Source of the DNA: Calendula officinalis | Taxonomy: Eukaryota; Streptophyta; Magnoliopsida; Asterales; Asteraceae | Direction: 5' to 3' | NCBI GenBank assembly: GCA_963853835.1 | Contig: OY970834.1 | Location: forward strand, 22,946,365 to 23,010,364 | DNA length: 64,000 nucleotides | Part shown: one piece after another, positions 23,633 to 34,249 of the stretch | How positions within the stretch are numbered: the first letter of the stretch is position 1 | How the letters are laid out: every line of letters begins with the position of its first letter | Notes under the pieces: model-generated | What the model was told of the DNA's origin: nothing | Database searches by the model: none | The model's input: the letters and a program-made list of their open reading frames with translations, nothing else | Position numbers and translations under genes: made by a program

Positions 23633-23643
23633 CTCTGATACCA
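23633..23643 (-). other. Copia primer-binding site
   Basis: TGGTATCAGAG on the minus strand, two bases after the 5' LTR; complementary to initiator tRNA-Met over 11 nt. Confidence 0.85.
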
Positions 23644-23645
23644 GT

Positions 23646-24142
23646 TGTTAGGTCACAACAACCCTGGTTTATAATGTTAATTGATAGATTATTATACTTA
23701 GAGAAATATTAGAGTGATAACACAAGAATATAGTCAATGTATAAATCCACTAAGTGTGGCTTGTTGCGGAATAACAAGACCACTGATCAATTACAAAAGA
23801 TGTGAATGTGTAAAAGTAAATTGGTGAGTACTCCTTTGCAAGATGATCTCTATTTATAATGTTATAGAGATCTTACATGATGAGCAAAGGAGTAACCGAA
23901 GGACTAAGTAAGGGAAATGACTAAGATCAAGGGATTTGATCTTAGTCCGTTACTATACTGAGTATCACTCAGTCCTTCTACTCAGTATCACTATCTGATA
24001 CTGAGTACTGATACTGAGTTCCAATACTGATCACTCAGTATCAGACCTAAACTTAGCTATATTATTCTACATAGTAATCAAAGCTAGTCTAGGTTGTTTT
24101 GTTATCTTAAGATCCAAAGGGGCAAGGCTTTTTGCCTTAACA
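23646..24142 (-). repeat. Copia 5' LTR (497 bp)
   Basis: Same length and, by eye, all but one base identical to 12590-13086. Transcription should start here on the minus strand. Confidence 0.93.
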
Positions 24143-24147
24143 CGTCG

Positions 24148-25204
24148 CAAAAGCTTTTTCGGTTCAGCTATTCTGTCTTGTAAGCCTGTTTGGAGCCCTT
24201 TCTGTTTGGATTTAGCTTCCGAGGTCTTCTATCAAATTGTATTCCTCTGAGTCATTTAACTACTGTAAAAATTTGAATAATATCTAGTGAGCGGTTTGAG
24301 AGTTATAGCCGTCCCCGTGAAAGTGCTGAGTGCTGTTTAGTTTCTGCTGAAACAACCTTTGAGTCTAATCCTTACCCGAGCTTTCTTCTACTTTGTAGGA
24401 CCCTTTAGGACCTGTTAGAGACGCTCTTCAGTACCAAGGATATTTAGGAGCTTACGGTTATTTGAGGTGGGTAATCTCACTATAAACTTGTACTTACTTT
24501 CGATTCATGATTTTGTGCTATGTGTTGTGAATTGTCTTGTTGATTGAGCTTGAGTATTGATTGGGTGATTTATTTGAATTATCTGTGATTTGAGTTATCT
24601 GGAGCCTGAGTCATCTGAGTTTTGAGTTCTTGAGTTAAAACATTAAACATAATATACTTGAGTTGTCTGGGCACCGAAGAGTACTGGTGCTAGACGTTTT
24701 GACTCAACACCGAAGAGTACAGGTGTTGAGCCTTGAGTTGTGTGAGGCGGGTCGAGGTTGATCTCTCGTTCCAAGTCACACAAGCGCGCTATATAAATTT
24801 AAAATCTGAGAAAATAAACTTGAGCAATTGAGAATTGAGTAGAGTCTCTATGGATCACTTATGTGACTTGAGTTGTTTGTATTTATTTGTTTATTTTGAT
24901 ATTATTCACTCAGCGGTGGCTGACCCCAAATACTCCCTCATTTTTGCAGGTACTAGCAATGGCAAATAGAAGGTCAACGGTTGATGAGCTGCGTTTCTAT
25001 TTTTTATGGATTTGGATTAAAACATTTCTTTCGTGGCAAACATGTTTTGTTTCAAAACCTTTAATTATTCCGCATTTAAACCATGAGACGGTTTTATTTT
25101 TATTTATGAGTTGGGACCTTTGAGTTACTTGTACTTTTGGGGAAAAATGGTTTATTTTATTTATTTAAAATTTTTAAATTTCCCCTGATTTTTGGGATGT
25201 TACA
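24148..25204 (+). repeat. LARD left LTR, second part
   Basis: Continues the LTR after the Copia insertion and its second CGTCG copy (24143-24147); aligns with about 30768-31823. Ends GGGATGTTACA at 25204, immediately before the primer-binding site. Confidence 0.85.
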
Positions 25205-25207
25205 AGT

Positions 25208-25219
25208 TGGTATCAGAGC
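25208..25219 (+). other. LARD primer-binding site
   Basis: TGGTATCAGAGC, the complement of the initiator tRNA-Met 3' end, three bases after the left LTR. Intact, so the element could be reverse-transcribed in trans. Confidence 0.85.
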
Positions 25220-28200
25220 TCTGGCTTGAGAGAATTGGGTTCACAAGGAGTGGATTCCAAACTCAAGTCGAAGCACGAGTTTTTAAAATGAGTTTTTCAA
25301 ATGTGTTTTTAAAATGAGTCCAAATCCGAATCGAGAAACAGCGCATCACGATTTACCTTATGCCTCTAGTACTGATTTATGAGTTATTTAGTTTACTTAA
25401 AACGTCGCGAGTGACATTGATTACTAAGAAAATAAAAGTGAATTAACTTGAGATGAGCCTGAATTGTGCGACTATACATAGATATATATATACTATACTT
25501 GTTTATATGAACTACTTGTTATGCGGATGGTATGAGGATGGGAGATCGTGAAATTTTTGAAACTGGCTCGAAACCATGACATGGGTAGGTGCGGATAATA
25601 ATAGAGAGCCCCTGTTATTATACGCACATGACTCATGCCTATGTTTCGAAAGGGATTCAAGGAGACCATTGGTCAAGCATCTAAGTATCATTAAAACCGT
25701 CAATTATTAAATATAAGTAGATAATAAAATCACTAAAAGGGATCCATGAGAAACTAGTGCAACCAATTGAATAAGAGAATCATCAAAGTTGAATTGATAA
25801 AGAGTTATCAAAACAGGTCAAGAGAGAGACCAATAAATAAAATTGGGTTGAATTCGTTAATTATTTAATTGAGTTATTAATACCTCGAGAACGATTGAGC
25901 AATCGTTAAAGCAAAATAAACGAGAAAATAAGGAAAATGTTAAGTTCAAATATATGAGTAAGTGGGGTGAAAATATCAATAAATCGAGATTCATGGGAAA
26001 ATAATAAATAAGAGATCACTAATTTAAGTTGATAAAGAGTTAACCAAACAAATCAAGTGAAAGTTATTAAATCAAATTGAGTGAGAATCACTAATGATAA
26101 ATTGTTAAATTGAGTAATATTAACTGGTCAAAACCCTAAGATAATAATTAAGTAAGAATGATTAAGAATAATTTAATTCGTATAATTGAGAAATCATTGA
26201 AATTACGAGAAACTATGAGTAAATAAATTAATGAAGTCATGATGGCTATTAATTGAGCAAGAGCTGAAAATCTATAAAGTCGATGAAAATTCTAAACATG
26301 GAGACATCACTAATTGAACGAGATGAGGAATCCAAAACAAGTTAAGTAATGAGTTAATTGACAAAAGAAAATTTACGAGGTTTATTCGCTATGAATTTAA
26401 TGAGAATTTCATTTAACGATAAAACTGTTTTATGGTAATGATAATACCAAATATGCCATGAATAACCAAAATGAGGATCTTCCAATATCAATGAGTTGAT
26501 TGTTTCGCTCAATACTCTGATTTGATCGAGAGATAATCGTGAATGTGTAACACTAAATAACAAATGGTGGTGCTAATATGTGTGATAAGTTTGATTTATG
26601 AGGAGTCATAAAATGAATAATTAGTAATGAGACATAGTTATGAAACTATTAAAGAATAACGAGTTATGATGTAGGGAATGTAATAAGTATGAGAATCCAT
26701 AAGAATGCTAATGAGAAAGCTAACACCTAATATGATCAATGAATTTTTATTAAGCGATTAAAATTTTATGAGTAGAGGTGTGAGAGGGGGGTAAAGAGTA
26801 TACGTTGGGACCGACTCACACATGTGCATAAGAGTTTGATTATCGAGTAACTTAATGAAACCTTACAATATATAATTAAAAAAAATGAGAATCAACAAAC
26901 CGAACTATCGAGTGTTCGTAACGAGCTCTATGAGATTTTGAGTGCAAATTCCAAACTCGGGGACGAGTTTTCTCCAAGTGGAGTTGAGTGGTGGTAAAAG
27001 GGAAAACTAACAATATTAAGAGTGCGAATAGAGAATAATTATAAAGTCGTGGATTATTAAACTCGTATTATTAAACTAACGGAGATTAATAAATCATGCT
27101 AAATGTAAAAAAAAAAGTTTGTAAGGAGTAAATTAAGAGAATTACCAAGACAAAATGTTGTTATGTGTTATTATGAGCAGATATGTGCATATAACTGACT
27201 AAAAAGTTATGAGAGTGATTAATTAATCGAAAAATTATCCTTGCGGGAGTATAATGAGATAAAAAGAGATCATTAAAATGTGAGAATTTATTATGAATTA
27301 TTCAAGTTAAGTTAAATGAGAAAAGCATAATTATAAGAAGTTATTAAATCCATTCGAGAAATTTTGAGCCAAATTATTGTGTTGAGTAAAATATATATAT
27401 GTGACTAGGGAATTTATAAGTATAATTGGGAATGATTAGATTGGTGCAAATGAGAAGTGACAAGTAGGTAATCATATAAATAACGAGAAATTATGAAATT
27501 CGAGTAATAAGAATGTTATCAACGAGACGGTCATGAGAAGATCGCCATAATAAATTATGGGAAAGACTTATTATTATTGAGAAACTATCGAACTATAAGA
27601 AACTAATAAATCAAGTAAACGATTAAATTATTAAAATAAATCAAATGAGAAAATCTTTAATTTTGAACAAATATTAAATTTGAACTAAGGGGATTGCCAA
27701 GTTAAACTATTAAATTGAATGCCATCAAATATTGTGTTTTATTGATTAATTACTAAATCAAGAATAGTTATTAAAAGGAGCAAACGAGGAAAATATAACC
27801 ATATCATATAAGAAAATTTTATTAAAATACTATGAGTTTCTAAATTGAGAGAATAATAAAATATAAAGTAATGAGAAAACTTTATATTGAGAACGAAAAA
27901 ATAGTTGAGTAATCAAGAGCATGAGAAATATCGAGTTGATTAATTAACCAAGTGAATAGAAAATATTAAATGAAAGCGTTTGAGACTTAAAAATAAATTA
28001 GATTAATGAGTGGAATTTTGGTCAAACTAATCAAGAGACAATTAAAATGAGAACAAGGCGAGAAAATAATTAATGAGCCAAATGATAAAAACCATTAATC
28101 GAGTTGATAAGTATCATTAAAATGAGTTGAGCGAGCCATACTAAAAAGAGTCAGCGAAGGATTAATAAATACGAGTTAGCAAGGGAACTAATAACGCGGT

Positions 28201-29151
28201 TTAAAAGAGAGATTATCCGTTCGAGTAGTCTGATAATTAATTTGATCACGTGAAAAATCGTAAAAGTGAGTCAATGTATACATTGTGTTGACTGGTGAGA
28301 AGTCATTAAAACGAGATTTGAGTTTAAATTGATAATATAACTTGCGTTGAGCTAAAAACAAGTCGTAGAGATTTGAGATGAGTGCATTTGAGTATATACA
28401 AATTGAGTAAGAGGCATGAGTTGCCTACTATCTGGAGTTATGTGTGATAAAATACATCTAGTGTAGTGATTGATAGTGGTACGAACCGCTAAATTGTTTA
28501 TTTTGGTTTTAAAACAAACTGATGTCCCATATAGCAGAGGACCTTGAGATATCATTCTTGGAGGAGATTGATAATAATAATAAAAAAAATTCTGGTGTAA
28601 ATTATATAATTTGACCATGTAATAGAGCTGTGCGGGAAGATGTTCCCATATAAACTTGTTGTTATCGCCACTAGAGGGCTGAGTGTGATTGTGAGCACAG
28701 AATGGATGACCGAGTACCACGCCGAGATAATCTGTCGCCACAAGCCAAACCGTAACAAATCTCCAATTCAACTCAATGTTAACTGCTGGGTGCAGCAACT
28801 GTGTTCGACTGCGAGACCAAGAAGACGCCTTCAGCAGAGTATCTTGGTTTATTTTATGCTTGTTATCGACATCCGTTTTCATCGACATACATAAATTCTT
28901 AGTGAGCGTTCCGATTTTTTTTTTCTTTTTTTTATTATTATTTTGAGCTTTATCGCCTTGCGCCGCTAGAAGATGAAAGATTGGTTGAGCTGTTGCGAGA
29001 ATCGGAGTCTATTCTGATAAAGTGGATCACCCCGAGGAGTTTCCTTTTCATTCTTAGCTTATACGTTTCTTCTTTATTGGTGGATGTGTGTCGTCGATAA
29101 GCTTGAGTCTGAAATGCGAGATCGCTACCGTGAGCTTCTTCTGAGCCATAA
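25220..29151 (+). other. Non-coding LARD interior
   Basis: Nearly 4 kb with no retrotransposon domain in any frame. From about 25720 to 28340 it is rich in A and G and poor in C, with endlessly varied words such as GAGAATCATTAAA, AATTGAGTAAT and GAGAAATTATT, as if grown from short degenerate repeats. The part 28350-29150 is more balanced in composition; I recognise no domain in its open frames. A second copy of the purine-tract region lies at 26955-26989. Confidence 0.65.
26955..26989 (+). other. Internal copy of the LARD 3' purine-tract region
   Basis: ACTCGGGGACGAG followed by AAGTGGAGTTGAG, nearly the same words in the same order as at 29151-29186 just before the right LTR. Here no LTR follows. 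It suggests the interior arose by recombination or partial duplication of an older 3' end. Confidence 0.55.
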
Positions 29152-29187
29152 CTTCGGGGACGAAGTCTATTTCAAGTGGAGTTGAGT
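29152..29187 (+). other. LARD 3' UTR and purine tract before right LTR
   Basis: CTTCGGGGACGAAG then CAAGTGGAGTTGAG directly abutting TGTAACACCC. Comparable text precedes the 3' LTR of chromovirus Gypsy elements, serving as plus-strand primer. Confidence 0.55.
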
Positions 29188-31823
29188 TGTAACACCCTAA
29201 AATTTTAAATAATAAAATAATCATTTGAATTATATTTAAATTACGTTTTATGGTCTATGAGTTGATCATATAATTGTGTGTGAAGTTTGGTATTTTTTTC
29301 GTATTAAATACGTGGTGATTTAATTAATGACAAGAGTGTCATTTAATTTGTGTTAATTAACTATGAGGGTGAATTAATAATAGCTAGCGAGCTAAGTAAT
29401 TGCGTTAATTTATTATGATGAGAAATTAATTTAGACGTTATGGATTTCCAAGGCCTTTATCTCGTTTTTCCTTGTATCCGTTTTCCCCGAATCTGATTGT
29501 TTTACGATTGGATTGTTTAAGCCCGAGTTTTAATTATTTTATGCTAGCCCAATCAAGTTAGAGTCTAGGGCCCTAGGCCTAGAGTACTTAATCCTAAAAC
29601 CAGTTACCCTAATCCTCACAAAACCCATTTTCGGCCGAATCAGACCCCAACTCGTGGAGATGCGCCGCTTGAATTGAAAGTGAATGACCTGCTTCGATTT
29701 TTATTGTACTGGTCAAGTGTTTAGGCGGGTGGTAGAAGGCTACACGCGCCCGAAAGTTGGAGCAAGCATGTGATGCAATAATGGGAGTAAGCAGGCGAGT
29801 CAGCATGAAAGCTAGTATGTGAGAATAGATGTGCAAGTCCAAATGGGTCGGTGATGTTGTGATTAAATTCTGGAATGCAAGCTGCTAGGTAGCTGTGTGT
29901 CCTCTTGTACTAGTAACTATTAATTCGAGTATGATGCAGGCAAGCACACTGGTCACGTGTGATGGGAGAATCAGATTTATTTTTTGTGTTGTCGGCAAGA
30001 TTATTTGGTAGCCAAAAGAGTTAATTCCATGTTTGTTGGTGATTGGCTGTGGAAGATTCAAGCAGGGAAGTTGCTGCCGGAAGTGAGCAACAAGAAGCCG
30101 AGTCGATGCAGCATTTTGGTGTGGAGGTTTGGCGACCATCGGACCATGTGAATAATCGAGCTGAACCGTAGAGATTTCGGTAGTCCTCAAACTCTTTTCT
30201 GTTTTCCATTTTCCTTATTTCTTGTGCTAATCGGGTTTCGCTGTTGTTGATCATGTTATCATATTGATTCGGGGCTAGCTTCGATTTGTTTGATTTAAAT
30301 TGGTTTAAAAACTTTGTCCAGCTATGGTCAGTGTTTTGAGACTGAAATCGTAGGGGCTGGGAATACCCGAGTGTGGTCGGTTTGTTAAAACGAATTTTAA
30401 CCACATTAGAGTTTTTGAGCAGATTACGGGTTCGAGCTACCAATCATTTTGGAAGATTTATCATTTCGGTTTCATTATTCGATTTGTAGTGTTAATTATG
30501 ATTGTTATGTTCAGTAAGTTCTGATTCGGGTCTTAGCAGTTAAGTTTTTGTTGATGTCGGGATTCAAAACGGGTTCTAATTAATAAGCTGATTTCTAACA
30601 GAATCTGTTCTCCGAGTTCGGGGCTGTTTTTACCACACTTAAAATACGTTTTTAGATTTTTGCCCCATGATGGTCTCTGGGTTTCTGAGTCCTCTTTCCA
30701 ACGACGCTGACGGCTCGTTAATCTGATATACTGTTTAAAAGATATTTCTGTTTTAGTAAAACGTCGCAAAAGCTTTTTCGGTTCAGCTATTCTGTCTTGT
30801 GAGCCTATTTTGAGCCCTTTCTGTTTGGATTTAGCTTCCGAGGTCTTCTGTCAAATTGTAGTCCTCTGAGTCATTTAACTACTGTAAAAATTTGAATAAT
30901 ATCTAGTGAGCGGTTTGAGAGTTATAGCCGTTCCCGCGAAAGTGCTGAGTGCTGTTTAGTTTCTGCTGAAACAACCTTTGAGTCTAATCCTAACCCGAGC
31001 TTTCGTGTACTTTGTAGGACCCTTTAGGACCTGTTAGAGACGCTCTTCAGTACCAAGGATATTTAGGAGCTTACGGTTATTTGAGGTGGGTAATCTCACT
31101 ATAAACTTGTACTTACTTTCGATTCATGATTTTGTGCTATGTGTTGTGAATTGTCTTGTTGATTGAGCTTGAGTATTGATTGGGTGATTTATTTGAATTA
31201 TCTGTGATTTGAGTAATCTGGAGCCTGAGTCATCTGAGTTTTGAGTTCTTGAGTTAAAACATTAAACATAATATACTTGAGTTGTCTGGGCACCGAAGAG
31301 TACTGGTGCCAGACGTTTTGACTCAACACCGAAGAGTACAGGTGTTGAGCCTTGAGTTGTGTGAGGCGGGTCGAGGTTGATCTCTCGTCCCAAGTCACAC
31401 AAGCGCGCTATATAAATTTAAAATCTGAGAAAATAAACTTGAGTAATTGAGAATTGAGTAGAGTCTCTAGGGATCACTCATGTGACTTGAGTTGTTTGTA
31501 TTTATTTGTTTATTTTGACATTATTCACTCAGCGGTGGCTGACCCCAAACACTCCCCCATTTTTACAGGTACTAGCAATGGCAAATAGAAGGTCAACGGT
31601 TGATGAGCTGCGTTTCTATTTTTTATGGATTTGGATTAAAACATTTCTTTCGAGTCAAACATGTTTTGTTTCAAAACCTTTAATTATTCCGCATTTAAAC
31701 CATGAGACGGTTTTATTTTTATTTATGAGTTGGGACCTTTGAGTTATTTGTACTTTTGGGGAAAAATGGTTTATTTTATATATTTAAAATTTTTAAATTT
31801 CCCCTGATTTTTGGGATATTACA
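29188..31823 (+). repeat. LARD right LTR (2,636 bp)
   Basis: Starts TGTAACACCC at 29188, ends GGGATATTACA at 31823. Its last 30 bases supply, on the minus strand, the final codons and stop of the truncated SPH frame. Contains polypurine-poor, stem-rich text such as the repeated ACCGAAGAGTAC near 31292 and 31327. Confidence 0.85.
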
Positions 31824-32203
31824 TAAAACCCATCCGATCTTACTAACCAGTAACAATGTTGAGTGACCCATTTTCCGTTGTTGCACTTTTTCCAAGCTGG
31901 AGTATCGAACAAGTTCAAAGATTGGTACTTGGGACCCCACCAAAATTCACTGTTAAATGTTACTTGACCGGTTTCACAAAATTTCCAATCATAACTACCG
32001 TTGTTAGCTGTGAGCGTATGATTTCCGAGCTCGCTGGTTTGTGATCTCACATGAACGATGATGTCTTGAGCGATGTTGTTAGTTACAAACATATGCCACG
32101 TAGGAGAAACAATACAAGGAAACTTTATAGAAGTTGCTTCTGAAAAAGTAATAGCAAATGGTGATATGAGAAACAAAAGAACAGTGATCGAGAGCCTATG
32201 CAT
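31793..32203 (-). CDS. S-protein homologue (SPH) copy 2, 3' end replaced by LTR sequence
   Basis: 136-residue frame for a small secreted SPH protein. Residues 1 to about 20 are a signal peptide. Family signatures: VTNN at 40-43, YDWKF at 71-75, EFWWG at 86-90, CNNGKW, HCYWLVRSDGFY to 127. Cysteines are at 30, 76, 107 and 117. The family's usual HC before the K/D-D-L-G turn reads HVRSQTSELG, and the F-x-C-x-F-W motif reads FNSEFWW, so two common cysteines are missing. After Tyr127 the codons VISQKSGEI and the stop come from the LARD end; the original 19-codon tail is at 10943-11008. I chose ATG 32203, not 32263, because of the TATA box at 32276. Confidence 0.8.
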   Translation of the reverse strand: MHRLSITVLLFLISPFAITFSEATSIKFPCIVSPTWHMFVTNNIAQDIIVHVRSQTSELGNHTLTANNGSYDWKFCETGQVTFNSEFWWGPKYQSLNLFDTPAWKKCNNGKWVTQHCYWLVRSDGFYVISQKSGEI

Positions 32204-32275
32204 TGTAATAATAAAACTGATTTCTGGACCACTCTTAACAAATGATTTGTGTGTGTAATTCATTGATTCTGTTTC

Positions 32276-32283
32276 TATTTATA
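32276..32283 (-). promoter_or_regulatory. TATA box of SPH copy 2
   Basis: TATAAATAG on the minus strand, 73 nt before the ATG at 32203; same position as in copy 1. Confidence 0.6.
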
Positions 32284-32837
32284 AGGGTAATGGTAAGATG
32301 TATTTGAACATTTTGTAATTTGTTTTAAATGGCTTTCTAATCCAATAATAAATATTTTCGTGAATTGTATAATAAATGCTAGCTAATAAATACTAATGGT
32401 CAAAAAATATTATGGAAATAATAGACATTGTAATTTTAAGATATTATTTAAATCATGTATGATGTAAGGTGTTGCCTATGGCATATGGTTATGAATTCAA
32501 ATCTTGTAGTTGACAAATTGAAATAGATTAGGTGTCGTTAAAAAAAATGTATAATGTTACTAGATTATTGATGTAGATGTCACACGGGTATCTTTAATAT
32601 TTTAGTTAGTAAAACATTATATTAAAAACTAATAAAGTTAATATTATAATAATTTTGATTGTAAAGAAAATATTTTTATAAATGATTAACTTATAAGTAT
32701 TAATTATTTATCGAATTTCAAACCATATTAAAAATATAATTATATAAACTGTTAAATACAAATATTGTCAAATATGAAAATATGTTGATATATAAAATTG
32801 TAAAATGTGTTACTTGAATAAAATTGGGTAGAAATAA

Positions 32838-32966
32838 ATTGAAAAATTAGGAAAATAATAAAGAAAATAAAGAGATAAAGAAAATGACACATAGAAATAA
32901 TAATATGGATAATTCAATTGATTTTTATTTACTAGTAAATATTTGTATATAAAATTATCAAAATAA
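32838..32966. other. 129-bp segment missing from duplication copy 1
   Basis: Present here between two AAATAA hexamers (32832-32837 and 32961-32966). Copy 1 has a single AAATAA at about 708-713, as expected from a deletion between short direct repeats. The segment contains text partly inverted relative to 33050-33090, perhaps the arm of a decayed MITE. Confidence 0.6.
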
Positions 32967-34249
32967 GTGCTACACTTTCCTTATTTGGTAAATATTTGTA
33001 TATAAAATTATCATTTTATCCTTACTTAATTTTATTATACATCATTAAGATTACCTAATTTACTTTCTCTTTCTTCAATAAAACCAACGATTGTGGGACC
33101 CTTCTTCACTAATTTTCTCCTTTAATACCTAATTTATTTTCTCTTTCATGTGACAATTTGAGTTTATTAGTCATAATTATTGCTTATTCATATTTATGAC
33201 AAAAATTCAACTTTATTAAATATACTACATAAATGTAATTAAATGCTACATTAGTTTAGACATTATTTTATGACTTTTGATATTACAATTTGATGAAGTT
33301 ATTAGTTATTATTATACTTTTTTTTTATTACAATAGTCTTTTTCATTACATTATTCTATTATCATATTTATGACAAACTATACATTAGTTATTTAATCAT
33401 CTTTTAATAATTATTTTAAAACTCATGATAAGTCAATTTATTAAATTTTATTATAAATATATATGAAAATTTCTTAGTTATTAGTTTTACTATATTTTCT
33501 TATTACATTAATTTGTTATTTTTATGACAAAACTCAACTTTTAAATATATTAATTTATTTATATTTACAAATATCTAAGAGAACACTTATATGAAAATGA
33601 AGGATTTTGTTTATTATAAACTTTGCTACATATTCATTACTAACGTAATGTACAATGTGACTTGCCTTCACCTCCGATCATCATCTATTCCTTTTGTTTT
33701 CCCGTTTGCATTGTCGTCATGCATTGTGTTGCCCAACGATCATATCGTCAACCCACATGTTTAGTTGTTGGTGTGTGTCATATATACTATCTATGCTTTA
33801 ACACTTGAGTATAAGATATAATTAAAGAACTATATAATCATAAAATTAGACTATATAATCAAATAATTATGAGGAACTAAATCATACCGATTTGAGTATA
33901 ATATATTTTTAAATCTTCATAGTAGCACCGCCGGAGATAGTCGACCCTATAAAATGAACAAACCTAAATTAAACGATGTATCATTACACAAAAATTATAT
34001 AATCACTTAAAAAAACAATCGAGACATATTTCATTTACCGATTCTCCAAAATAAAATTCATAAGAGAAGAATATATAAATGAGATTAACAATCAAACTTA
34101 TCTATTTATACTAAATGTATGGAAATTTTAAATTAATTAATACATTAAATATGTGTCTTTACACATGCTACAAACAAAAACCTATATATATTAAGTATAA
34201 CAATTTAATTTAATTAATTAATCTTAAATTGTGACACTTCATCTACTTG

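Larger units (their letters stand above)
12590..24142 (-). mobile_element. Complete Sirevirus-like Copia retrotransposon, recently inserted
   Basis: An 11,553-bp element with two 497-bp LTRs, flanked by perfect 5-bp target duplications CGTCG (12585-12589 and 24143-24147) inside the LARD LTR. Order on the minus strand: 5' LTR, PBS, gag, pol (protease, integrase, RT, RNase H), an extra spliced gene, purine tract, 3' LTR. Integrase before RT makes it Ty1/Copia; a large gag with coiled coil and a long gene after pol resemble Sireviruses. LTRs differ at one position by eye (G at 12966, A at about 24022). Five in-frame stops after gag make it doubtful that it is autonomous. Confidence 0.93.
11009..31823 (+). 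mobile_element. LARD-type non-autonomous LTR retrotransposon with nested Copia
   Basis: LTRs at 11009-12589 plus 24148-25204 (left, split) and 29188-31823 (right) are about 2,637 bp each and begin TGTAACACCC and end GGGATGTTACA (GGGATATTACA at right). An initiator tRNA-Met PBS follows the left LTR and a purine tract precedes the right one. The 4-kb interior encodes no gag or pol. This structure (long LTRs, conserved priming sites, non-coding interior) defines LARDs. LTR termini resemble Tekay-type chromoviruses, a likely source of enzymes. Flanks TAGAA (11004-11008) and TAAAA (31824-31828) are a 5-bp target duplication with one change. Excluding the Copia, the element is about 9.3 kb. Confidence 0.85.

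Noticed and set aside
24887..25123. 78-codon frame, repeated at 31506-31742
   Set aside because: Both are the same stretch of the two LARD LTRs.
8343..25219. Repeated TGGTATCAGAG words as possible tRNA gene ends
   Set aside because: Each sits next to an LTR as a primer-binding site; no cloverleaf can be built around them. I found no tRNA or rRNA gene in the window.
28352..28888. 178-codon minus-strand frame in the LARD interior, with a shorter plus-strand frame over it
   Set aside because: No recognisable domain, no start or promoter context, and overlapping open frames on both strands suggest chance.
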